Of a stretch of DNA of 64,000 bases, positions 1 to 10,900 are shown in pieces. The position numbers and the translations under genes were made by a program. The stretch comes from Elysia chlorotica. Taxonomy: Eukaryota > Mollusca > Gastropoda > Plakobranchidae. A model generated the notes under the pieces. It did no database searches, was not told the DNA's origin, and was given only the letters and a program-made list of their open reading frames with translations. Each line of letters begins with the position of its first letter. Position 1 is the stretch's first letter. The DNA is taken from NCBI GenBank assembly GCA_003991915.1, contig RQTK01000355.1, positions 1-64,000 on the forward strand, written 5' to 3'.

Positions 1-640
1 GATTAGATTAATTTAGACCAAGTTTTATAATAATTATGATTTAGATTCTAGATTTTGATCTATTTATGGCACTACTTAGATCTAGATCTAGTCTTGAAAT
101 GGATATATATGGAGCAAGGTTCATGAAATCTAGATCTAGATTAGTCGTTTATTTCCAATCATGGATCCTAACCTAAGCATGTAAAATCAATTTTAACTGG
201 GAATGTCTTCAGATTAGATTTGATCTATATACACTAAAGCCTAGATTATAGTACTCACAAGTCATGGGGTTCCTGCCTCTCTATGGCACTGTCCTTTTCA
301 CAGTTTAGACAGTGTGAAAAAAACTCATTCTTTTCCACCGCTCATAGACAGTGTTAAAAAAAAAAACGTCATTTTTTCGACCATTCAATTGCACACGCAG
401 ATCAGTATTTATTACAGGTTGTTTTCTTTCTTTGTGATCATTGTGTTGAAATCTTAGCTTATGGTCAGACTCAGACTTACTAGTCAGAGTGCATTTATCA
501 TGTTTACTCCTTTCACAGCCAAATTTACATGTCGTCTCATTAATAACCTTTCAAATCGGTAAAAGCTTTGATTTTTAATCTCTTCGTCCCTCTCTCTCTG
601 TCTTTCTTTCTCTCTGTCTCTCTCTCTCTCTCCCAAGAGA
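1..640. other. AT-rich spacer with AGATCT/TCTAGA word cluster
   Basis: I see no gene here. Positions 30-245 are enriched in overlapping palindromic words (AGATCT, TCTAGA, CTAGATCTAGA), a pattern that returns near 9,500-9,570, 11,560-11,720 and 19,790-19,890. Positions 585-632 are a CT-rich tract (TCTCTCTG variants) that leads directly into a SINE. Confidence 0.5.
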
Positions 641-905
641 GTGGTAGCCTAGCCCTAGGGTAGAACATCTGCTGTCAACACAAGAGGTCCATGGTTCGAG
701 CCCTGGCGATTGAGTCCGTGTCAGGACTAATCATCTCTAATGTGATTGGCTGAGACAGAAGTTGTGGTATCCCCAGCCTGTCTAGTGTGTGTGGCAGTAC
801 ATAAATTATAAATATAAAATTGTCAGACATCAGTCTTGGGATCAGTCCACAATACAGCCTACAGTGCTGACGTTGGACGTTAAGCCAACTATAGTTTAAA
901 CTACA
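638..905 (+). mobile_element. tRNA-derived SINE, family 1, copy 1
   Basis: The head resembles a tRNA gene. A box-A-like stretch (TAGCCCTAGGGTAGAACA) lies near 650 and a B box (GGTTCGAGCCC) near 694. The body carries GTGGTATCCCC and the 3' end the family tail (CAGTGCTGACGTTGGACGTTAA). The same head and tail recur at 1354-1565, 6106-6285 and, as tail only, 23741-23829. The copy sits between CT-rich tracts, so its exact ends are uncertain. Confidence 0.8.
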
Positions 906-920
906 ACTACTCTCTCTCTA

Positions 921-1079
921 TTCCCAAAACCCAATCTACCTTTCTGACTAACCTTTCTTTTTGTTTCTACCGGTAGGGCGTACGATTTTAACTTTTAAGT
1001 TCCCAAAACCCAATCTACCTTTCTGACTAACCTTTCTTTTTGTTTCTACAGGTAGGGCGTACGATTTTAACTTTTTAAG
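921..1079. repeat. 79-bp tandem duplication, two units
   Basis: Two head-to-tail units (921-999 and 1000-1079) begin TTCCCAAAACCCAATCTACC and end in ACGATTTTAACTTTT. They differ by one substitution (CTACCGG against CTACAGG) and a one-base T indel, so the duplication is recent. Neither unit shows a coding signal. Confidence 0.9.
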
Positions 1080-1353
1080 TTACAAGTCGCCAGTATGTGT
1101 TTTGAGCTACAGCCCTCTAAACATTAAAACATACTATATTTAACCCTTTTTAATTTTCATAAAAACTTAAATAACTCTAGTTCTCGAAATGATTGAAAAA
1201 TAATTTTTTCAACCTCTTAAAATGCATTTAGAGCTGGCTGCTCGAGACTGAGAACCATCGTTATTGCACTGACTAGAAAGTAGGAGTTGATCATTCGCAA
1301 AAGGTGCTTTCTTACCATTCCTTGTTAATTTCGTTTGCTTCCACTCTCTCTCT

Positions 1354-1565
1354 GGGTGGCACTGTTGCCCTAGGATAGAACATCGGCTTCTGACGCAGAG
1401 CCCCTTGGTTTGAGCCCTGACTGTTTCACCCTCCTACTGGTTGGTTGGAATCAGTTTAATGTAACCGTCTGGTATCCCCGCCCTGTCTCATGTGTGATAG
1501 CACATAAAATTGTCAGACATCAGTCCACAATAGTGCTGATGTTAGAAGTTTTAAAAACCAACTCA
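1354..1565 (+). mobile_element. tRNA-derived SINE, family 1, copy 2
   Basis: The head has TGCCCTAGGATAGAACATC (box A) and GGTTTGAGCCC (B box with one change). The body has GGTATCCCCGCCCTGTCT and the tail AGTGCTGATGTTAGAAGTT. It appears flanked by a short duplication (ACTCTCTCT at about 1343 and 1566), although both flanks are CT-rich and this may be coincidence. It is more diverged than copies 1 and 3. Confidence 0.75.
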
Positions 1566-1621
1566 ACTCTCTCTTCTTTTTCACTATTTTTCCACAACCT
1601 CCCTTTCTATCTCTCTCTTAA

Positions 1622-1795
1622 ATGAGGTGGCTTAGAGGTAAAGTGCGCAGACTATGATAGAGCTATAAGTATGAGTTCGATCCACTTAAACTGCAGCTTT
1701 TTTTCCCGCATAGGTTTAGTCAGTGCCAGTTTTCTGTATCCCTCATTACAAAAACTAGGTCTTAAACCAAACGAGAAATTAGTTTTCTCTTAACC
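1622..1795 (+). mobile_element. tRNA-derived SINE, family 2, copy 1
   Basis: The head reads like a tRNA: box A GGTGGCTTAGAGGTAAAGTG, B box GAGTTCGATCC. The body contains TTAGTCAGTGCCAG and the end GAGAAATTAGTTTTCTCTTA. The same order of motifs occurs at 17482-17682, so the two define a second SINE family whose body and tail differ from family 1. Confidence 0.7.
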
Positions 1796-1839
1796 CATTA
1801 AACGCAGTGCACCAGTTGCCTGCCTTGCTGTGAAAAACT

Positions 1840-2096
1840 GCTGGTTCCTCTCACGGCTACTTAGCACCTCCCAACGGTTGGATGCCGAGTAATTGCCAGT
1901 GGGCCTTCACACACTGATAGATGTGAAACAGACGCTATCCACATTGATTGCATGTTGAACTCACGTGTGTTCGTGTGACTGTGGGCTTGTAATTGCACCT
2001 GGCTCACTTTTACACTGTACTGAGTTTGTGTGGGTATTATGACATCACATGCTGTAACTGCCGTCGCTTGATAATCTTTGAACATTACCGGCTCTA
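1840..2096. repeat. unnamed dispersed repeat, copy 1
   Basis: This segment shares a colinear series of blocks with 25085-25690: GTGGGCCTTCA, GCATGTTGA, ACTGTGGGCTTGTAATTGCA, TGGCTCACTTTTAC, CTGAGTTT, GTAACTGC and GCTTGATAATCTT. Short ORFs on both strands do not carry over between the copies, so this looks non-coding. I do not recognise the family. Confidence 0.7.
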
Positions 2097-2506
2097 TTTC
2101 AAAATTACTGTTTTTGTTTTATCCACACAGCAGATCGTTTTATATATTGGTAGCAAAATCTATCCATTTACTTGCATTTATGAGAAGATGGTGAAACCTG
2201 TTTTTCAATACCGGGTTTTATTCTGTGGAGGCTGTATCTTACTTCTGCTCATTGATTTATTTTGTGAGACTGCCCAAGATAAAAACAGGTGAGCCAACCT
2301 ATAGTAGAATCCTATTTATAAGTTAAATTTTTGTTTTGTTTCGAGTTGAATGACAACTCTCCTAGTGTAGTTTGAATTAATTAGCCTTTGATTTTTGGAT
2401 TATTAACTCTAATGCAAATAGTGTTTTTGAAACGTTCAGTCCTTGAGTTTGAAAAGTAATACGTTCGGCCTGATTACTGGCTGCATTAATTTTTTAATTA
2501 AAATTA

Positions 2507-3107
2507 CAGTGGACCTCGGATATAGCGAGTCAGGGGGCCAGCTCTAAAACTTTGTTACGTCTGAGGTTTCGACATCTAGGCAAGGACGTGATAAAAATAG
2601 ATTTGAATATATCAGACTTTCATTTATCTATAATCATTTTTATTTTTTTGCTGCCTTTCTCAATTATTGGAAGTTTTAAAACAGCTTTGCCATGTCCCAA
2701 CGTGATTTTACCTCCTCCTTTAGCTATAATTTGGTTTCAAGCATCATTTGATTTATTTGAAACAGTTTTCTGTGTTCCACCAATTACCAATAAGAATTGG
2801 TGCTTATCCTGAGTTTGAGTGTACATTTTCAAATGAAGTTGATTATGCTCGAGCATGACAGACTGGGCGTAGACTTGTTAATATCTTTGTTTATCAATCG
2901 GTTTAATTTCCTGTAGAAGCCTATAGACATACATGCACCAGTATATATCCTGACAGTACTTCGTTACGTCCGAGGTTTTCCAAGCTTTTTCGTTACGCCC
3001 GAGATCTATTTTTAGGCTTTATATAATGGGGAAAACTGTCCCCAAGATAGTCTTTGTTACTGCAGATTTTGTTGAGTCCGATGTTGTTATATATGCTAGG
3101 TCCACTG
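2507..3107. mobile_element. pogo/Tigger-like non-autonomous DNA element (601 bp)
   Basis: The left end begins CAGTGGACCTCGGATATAGC. The right end, read on the other strand, begins CAGTGGACCTAGCATATATA. Both are flanked by TA, the target duplication of Tc1/mariner/pogo elements, and the CAGTNGACCTCGG-type terminus is characteristic of the pogo/Tigger group. An internal segment (TTCGTTACGCCCGAG) repeats a subterminal motif. No transposase reading frame is seen; the short ORF at 2552-2812 has no recognisable motif. Confidence 0.8.
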
Positions 3108-3592
3108 TACTGTGCTTTTGTAAGATGTTTTAGAATTGCTACATTGGGTCGATTATCAAAGTAATTTTTAATTCTTCATCACATGCTTTTGTCCACAGAT
3201 TTTAACTGAGCTTCCTATCCTATAAATTTACAAGCAGTTTAAACACTATGAATTGAAGGATTCATCGACGAGTACTTGAGGGCATTACAAAAAATTAATT
3301 AAAAATGTTATTGTTATTGTGAAAGATTCAGAGTATCAGAAAAAATAAAGAGCTCACTGTTCACACAGAGGACAAAACACTATATGAATATGATAGGGAG
3401 AGGTAGAGGAAAAGAGGAATCAAAAGAAAAAAAATCTCAAGACACAGACTGTATGAGTGTGATATACCTACTGAAAACTGATTACTCAAAGGTGCAATTC
3501 AATCAAATTCAAAGGTATATGAAATTTTTAATTATTCTTTTAAAACGGAAAAAAATAAAAATTAAAGACATTTTAAAGTTAAATCATAAATA

Positions 3593-4373
3593 CAGTGCAC
3601 ACCATTTATAGCGACATTTCTTATATCATCAACATTGGTCCAGTCCCTCTTTTTTTCCTTTTTGTTGTCAGTAAATTGTATTGACAATTTCTTTCCCCTT
3701 TTTGTCTTATATCGACATGAATGTCATGCAAGTACAATGTAGCAAGGTTAAACAAGTCAAATGACCAAGGAAACTATCTCAATCATTTCTATCTTAGTCT
3801 CTTTTCACTGGCTCACTCTTGTACGTAGTTTCTACATTGCCTAGCTAGTAGCAAGAACTAGCACCCTTTTGGGTGTGGGGAGTAATGGGAGTGGAAGGGA
3901 GAATGAAGCACAATGTTACCAGCGTGTTTTGGTGAATGAAAACGTGGAAAATTGAAAAGCTGAGTCGTATCAAAACCTTGGACATCGATACATGTATAGC
4001 CTGGCAAAAAGTGAGACCTTAGTTTAATCAGTCAGCAATCGTCTAGAACAAGGTAGAAGCAGCATAGAATAGGCCTACTCAGTACTGCACAGTTGTCTTT
4101 ATATGCCTCATTGGTTGATTAAAGTGGCTGGATATATGTTAAGTGTGCAAGCCTTCGTGTAATTTTTAAAAACACGGTGAGATATCCCAGCATGGATTTT
4201 CACTGTCCATTTTTTTGCACTGTGAAAATAATATATTTTATTCAATTTTTGTCTACCATAGGGCTCATATGATTTGTTGTTCTTTATTTTGAAAGATTTC
4301 CTTTGCATCAACTTTCTCTTATATCAAATAAAACTTTTGGGTCCCTGGAAGTTGGTATATCAGGAGTGCACTG
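3593..4373. mobile_element. CAGTGCAC-ended TIR element (781 bp)
   Basis: The left end starts CAGTGCACACCATTTATA after TA. The right end on the other strand starts CAGTGCACTCCTGATATA. The termini resemble mariner/pogo ends but the right flank is TG rather than TA, so the duplication is decayed. A GACATTTCTTATATC stretch near the left end is partly mirrored by a CTTATATCAAATA stretch near the right. No transposase is present. Confidence 0.55.
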
Positions 4374-4686
4374 TGAGTGTAACATTTTTTATGCTTTTTT
4401 TTCTGAATTATTATGCTGCTGCCTTTTATTAATAGTTTAACTTTGTAAGATCAAGGACATGTATATGATTTGTAAATATTTACTATTTCATCATTTCAAG
4501 TCTCTTTGTCATTTGTCTATCCTCTATAAAAGAAATAGATTTACTATAAACATAATTACCATTATAAATATTATAAATATTTATGTTGTGCATGGATTTA
4601 GTAGGAGTGCACAAGTTTTAGAATAACATTTAACTACCAACGCTCATTGGGATTTCCTCCCCTTTTTTGTTTACTTGAATTGACAG
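4374..4686. other. presumed 3' part of the 5'-UTR intron of gene A
   Basis: AT-rich sequence ending in a pyrimidine tract and a splice acceptor (TTGAATTGACAG, AG at 4685-4686). The first, non-coding exon and the promoter of gene A should lie further upstream, but I cannot place them. Confidence 0.5.
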
Positions 4687-4734
4687 GATATATTAGCAGG
4701 AATATTATAATTGACCAAGGATAAAAAAAAAACA

Positions 4735-4993
4735 ATGTCTGCCCAAGAACAAGATGAGATTGATCCGACGGAAGAAGCAGAAACTGCAGAAGGTAGTGAT
4801 CTTGCAAATGAAAATGAGGATGGAGAGGGGTATGCCAACTACAAAGATCTCAAAGAAGAAATTAATCACTCCTTGGCTGACACTGTTGATACGACTGCAG
4901 AGTTCCTACAAATATTTCAAGGGAAGACAGAGTTCAAAAGCTGGGAAGAGTTTCACACACTCTTTGAAAAATTTCAAAAGGACACAGGCTCTG
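4735..4993 (+). CDS. gene A coding exon 1
   Basis: Encodes residues 1-86: an acidic, low-complexity N-terminus followed by the first conserved block (TTAEFLQIFQGKTEF, then SWEEF). The SWEEF-type helix is the usual opening of FAR1/ZSWIM3-N domains. It ends in phase 1 at donor G|GTTAGTG. The exon's 5' UTR begins at 4687 after a good acceptor. Confidence 0.85.
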
Positions 4994-7900
4994 GTTAGTG
5001 ATTATTGCTATCTTTCTTTTTGTTTTCAAACAATTATGCCAATTCTTTAACTTTACAGCAAAAGTAACTAGCTTTTAACATTATTTTTTTTTATCAGTCA
5101 TTTCTTACACATTTATAAAGTTAGTTAATTTTCTTTTTCTTTTTTTTTATTTATTAAAAAAAATATCAAAACTTAAGAGAGGATGATTCATCGTAAAGAA
5201 GTGACATTGAAAACTCATTACTGTCATTTATGCTTGCCTGCGTTTATGAAACTAAGGACATTCAAATCAAGTTTAAGTTTGTTGTTTAGTGACATAGCGT
5301 CAAAGGTCAGCACTATATAGGCTAGATATTACTTTCAGCAAAGTTTACAAGCTGCCTGTTTTGAATTGATTGAACATTATACCTGTCAATACCATACCTC
5401 CATAAGTCCATTACATGATTATAATTGTACCTAGGTGGTGTTAAGCCAATCACAACTCCACCCATTTACCTTCAACTTTCCCTTTGCCTTTTTTTCCCCA
5501 GACACACACACACACACACACACACATCTCACGCTTTAGCTTTAACTCTTTGATCTCCTATCTTGCTCAACGTTCGTTCGTCAACTGCCACTCCTCTCCC
5601 TCCCCTCTCTTCCTATCATTTTTCATTGTGACCCTCCCTTTTCTGCACACTACTCTCTGTTGAAGTGTTATTTTTTAGCAATGAATGGCAGATTTTTAAT
5701 TGTCTAATTTTATACTATTGTATTAAAGTGTCTATTACATCTTTTTAAGCTCTCCGGGACTTCGAGTTTGTTTTATCTAAGTGTGGTTATAAGATTAAAT
5801 AATATAATATTTTTATTATAGACAAAGAACAAGAAAAGTCAGCGATTTTGTTTGTTGAATGTTGGGTGATCTTTGAGTCCGAGTTCATTGTTCTACTGTA
5901 TTGTTGTTAAAATTCACTGCATCGTGTGCTTAAATGTTTGCTGCATTGAGGCTCCTGTACTAAGGATATCCACACTCTTCCGTGTCAGAGTAATCCTCTG
6001 TGCTAATTATTCTCTTATTCTGGTCAATGAATTCCTTGTTATTGTTCATGTACCCTGCATTATGAAGTTCTCTACTATTATCCTTGATCCGTCCATCATT
6101 CATGTGGGGACGCGCTAGCCCTGGGGTAGAACACAGGCTTCCAATGCAAGAGGTTCGTGGTTGGAGCCCTGACGATTTCGCTTTCTATTGGTTGAGACAG
6201 GAGTCATGGTATCCCCACCCTGTCTTGGGGCCCGTCCACAATATAGCCTATATAGTCCTGATGTTGGACGTTAAATCAACTCAACTCCATCATTCATGTA
6301 TGACTACTTGTTTAGGACGCATTTACTTCTGTAGGCATGTCCAAAGAACAATATTTTTCTGTTCTTTACAACAATTAAAAGTCTTGGTATATTCAGAATA
6401 TGATTCGTTTCTTTGAAAATACTGTTGCATGTTATCTTTCTTTAGTAAACTGTAGTACCACATATCAGATAATTATTCACACTAAACATTGCATGCAACG
6501 CCATATCTTTATCTGTTTACCATGTCTATCATTCTCTTCTTTGCTATCACAATTCTAGTGTTGATATCTTGTCGCTTTTAGTAAGCCAACATTTGAAGTA
6601 TGCAGTACATTTTATTTCTTCTTTGCAAACATTAAAATCAAATAAATTTCTTTTTTTTTTTTCCATTTGTTAAAATTGGGGGATGAGAAAGTAGGAAATT
6701 GTTTTAAATTTCTTTGTGCTCAATTTTATTTTTTCAGCTTTCAAGCCCAAGTCTGTAACCAGCATAGAATATGCAAATGAAAGAAGAGTGAGAGATGCTA
6801 TACCTGATCACTTTGTTTATCAAACAGTTAAGATGGTATGCACTCATTATGGAGTTCCAAATCCTGTGAAGAAAGAAGGATTAAAGCCAAGAAAAAAGTA
6901 AGTGATACTGGTGGGAACTTCCATTTTTGTCAGTAAATGTTTTTATTTTATCACCTTATTGGACTACATATTTCGCCAAAATTTACCAGTAGACTTGTCA
7001 TATTTAAAAAAATACTTTTTCATGATTGTCTTCATTATCATGATATCATTCATTTATGTCTCACAATGTTAGGCCTCTTCCTTGTGCGCGCGCGCACTAT
7101 TTTGGGGAATTTCCAAAAGTTTGAACAGGTAAAAACTTTGTTTTATTATTTTGAAACGGAAGGTGTGTAGATTAATACAAAAAGGTGCTAGCACAAGAGC
7201 ACATCAACCCACACTACATGTGTGAGAGCTGATGGGAAAAGGTTAAGCAAAGCCAATTTTAACTTGATTGATTTCCGTTTCATTCTCTATCTTTTTATAA
7301 GCCCAATCAATACCATCTTCCACAACAAAGTGCTGTTCGATTGGATATCCTTAATGTTGTGTCAAAGTATCTATGAAATGAAATTGTGTTAAAATTATGT
7401 TTTTATGTTCCAGTATTTTTATTTTTTAAACACCTGATGTATTGTTATTTAGGAAAAGACAGATAGTTCAAAATATACCCACACTAACAAATTTTTTCAT
7501 ACCATTCTTCTTTTAACAGGTATGTTGGTCGTGGCTGTGAAGCAATGGTACATTTACGATATAAAGGAGGAACATTAAACATAGTTGGATGTAATCTGGA
7601 GCATAAAAACCATCCACTTTTTTCTGGTACAGATGTTATAAGGTATACTCACAAATAATATGCACTAAATATCTTCATCAGTAGCATTAAACCATTTTAA
7701 AGACGCTTCATCTAGTAATAATTTTATAATTATTAAAGTTATGATGTACAATTATTGTAAACAGCAGTTTTTTAAATCTAATAAATTATCACTCTTGGTC
7801 ATATAATCAAGGCTGACTCAGTTTCTGAATTGCATGGCATTGGTGTCTCAAAAAGTCCGTAAATATCAAGTTGTGGCAATAAAAACATATGAAAAGCCTT

Positions 7901-10900
7901 TACTTCTGCTCCCCCACGACACAGTCCAGCTTTATTCCCTGTTAGATTTGTTAACTGTGATCCGTTTTTTAGTTAAAACTTTTTCTAACAGCATCATAGA
8001 ATTTTACTTTTGTGAAAAGACAGGCTTACCAAATGTGTGTTTTGGGGGGACTTTACACATATTGTTTTTTTTTTTATTATTTTTACACATGCCAAGGCTC
8101 AGAGTGGACACATTTTTATTGTTTGCAGTTTCATTTAATTAGCCAACAAGATTATTGTTGCTATGCAAACCTTTTTGTTTGTTATTTTTTTTAAGAATAC
8201 CTCAAATAACAGCCATTTGATTGTTTTTAAACTCTACAGGAGTGTCAGATCATTCTCTTTCTCTGATGATATTGATCTTCTTATGGCTAAAGTGGTTATG
8301 GAACACAACCCTTTCGCAAATTGGACATCTGAGAAGGAATGGATGGCTCTCGTGGCAGATCTTCAATGTCGAGACTCTAGGCTAAAGACAGTCACAGTTC
8401 GCGTGGTGAAGAAAAGAATCAGATTTCTAATCGACAGATACATGTCTAATAGTAATGGGAAGTGAGTATATATATTTGAAAATTCATATTTAGCCACTAG
8501 AAATTAATTAAGAGTTCTTAATATTGATCTGTCTGCACTATGCCCCCTTGCAATAGTTGTTTGACTGGTTATTTTGGTTTATGAACCAGTCAATAACAAA
8601 GTTATCAATGAAAAATATTAAATCAAGCATCATTATTGGTGAGGGTGACAAATTAAATTTTATCATGGTAGAAATCAAGACCTGGCTTCAGTAAAATTTT
8701 CATTAAAAAGCGGAATGTATAATGTACAAATATGAAAAAAGATGTCAACTTTGTAATAATTATGTGTAAGCTCTTGTACATCCATTGTGTCTATTGTAAA
8801 ATTTGATAACAGGAAAAAAAATAATTTTTAGATCCTTTTTGTACAATACCTATCAGTCTAAAGTAAATGAATTAGGCTAAGTTGCTGTTTCTTTTCTAAG
8901 GGTTTGAGTACTTGAACTTTGTGTGCTGGTACAGTGACCACTGTCATAGAACCAGCCTCATTAAAACCTTCTATCAATAGGGATCAGTTTTTTCGCGGAA
9001 TTTCTGCAGCCGCTACGAGTCTGTGCCAACGTAGCGGCGTTTCCCATAAAAAAACCACAAAAAAACCCAGCAAAATATAAATAATAAATCTGTGGCTTTG
9101 CGTTATCATTTATAAGAAACGATAACTGCGGAAACGGAAATCGTGAATGTTGTTAGCAATTACAATAAATACTTTCGATTCAAAACAGAAGTACATGTAC
9201 CACTAAACACGTTCTACTTTTGATATTGATTTAGTTAAACCTCGCTATTTCAAGTTAACTATTGTGCAGGATTTTTCATTGAATTGTACAAGCTATAACG
9301 TTATTTACGTTTCTTGATGCGATCCTCAAGACAACATCGACCCCATTGCCAAACAACACTGATCTCGAGTATCTGTCCATCTTAAGTCTTTAATTGGCCG
9401 TCATTTCCAACAATGGATAGAATTATCTATATAAATTGAACAGTTATCTTCAATGCGCTCTGATGATTCAATAAAAAAGTAACTAATGTAGATAACATAG
9501 AACTAGATCTACAATCTCGAGCATCGTCGTCAGCTTCCTGCATTCGCGTGAACTAATCAAGATCTAGCTGCGCGATTATAATGTGTCAGAGATGAAGTGA
9601 TATGCTTTTGAAACTAATTTGTTTTATTATTATTTTCACTTGTATGAAGAGATGCCAATGACATTCATTCGTCACAAAGTATAAGGGGTTCATAAGAAAA
9701 ATTACTGATATCAAAGGAGTGAGTAACGGCTATATTTCATATTTCAATCAATTCTAGAATTACATATCTAAAAGGTTTAAGAACCTTGATATTGTGTTAT
9801 TTTTCTTCAAGGTGACTAAAATGAATAGGTGGGTAAAATAAAGTGAATTTTGGCATGCTTATTTATTTCTGTTTACTGCTTCAAAATAGCTAATTAGGAC
9901 TGTGGTTTGGGTTTAAAAAGGCGGCAATTGATTAACCATCATAAATCTGTTCTAGGTATACGACCAAGTCCAAGGGTTGGAACAAAATTTTCACTATGAT
10001 CACTGTATCTCTATTAAACATGATTATCTCTTGTATCTATTTAAGATCCCTCTTAAAAACCTGCCCTTACAGGGTAGTTTGAATTTTTTCCCTCTACATA
10101 TGCAAAGAACTTTTTTTCGATTACCCAGTGCGTTTCTGTTGTTTTTTTTGTTTGTTTTGTTTTAATCATTATTTAAGTTGATTAGGGGTTGTTTATACTT
10201 AGTTTTAAAGAATGAGGTGATGTTGAGGGACTTGGTCTTGTCTCATAACGGTCTATTGTTTCTGCCTCAACCATTACAAGAGGAAAACTCTTGCATTTTG
10301 TTAAATTATCAGCGTTTGTGGATATTGAACAGTTTCAGTTTTCTCATAAGATATTTTCTTGTTTCTGTTCTCTTGTATAGACTCAACACAAGTATGCTGA
10401 AACGGTTTATTTTTTATAGTGCAGGATGATGTTTCTGTATTATGTATCTTTAAGATGGAATCGAATTAACTCAGGATAGTTTTTTTTCTTTCTCATTCAG
10501 TCATATATTGTCAGTCTGTATTAATTTTCCTTTGTTTAATATTCAACTAGCATAAAACTTATCTCTTGTCAATAACCATTCTAAAAATATCACTTAAATA
10601 AAAGGGTTGCCTCTGACAGCAATAATTTAGATTAATTTCTTCTTAAAGTTGTTATTCTATGGAAAAAAAAAAAATGTTGCTTTTTCATTTCAGAGCTCCT
10701 TTACCTGATGATGAAATGGGCATCATACTATATGAGTTAGCTAAAGCAAAGCAAGAGGCTGCAGACAGGATTACAAAAATTCAAAAGAAGCGAGGCAGAA
10801 AAAGAGGCAGACCAAGGAAATATCCAAAACCAGAATCAGAGGATGATGATGAAGAGTTCGTAACAGATTTTGATGAATCGTTCTCAGGTAAATTACGACT

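Noticed and set aside
650..720. A functional tRNA gene at the SINE heads
   Set aside because: The A and B boxes are present but the heads do not fold as full tRNAs and continue into the SINE body and tail, in several copies.
2552..2812. 86-codon frame inside the 601-bp TIR element as a transposase remnant
   Set aside because: No transposase motif is visible and the element is far too short; hydrophobic composition follows from T-rich sequence.
4754..5050. 98-codon frame overlapping gene A exon 1
   Set aside because: An out-of-frame shadow of exon 1; only the 4735 frame splices on to exon 2 and matches gene B.
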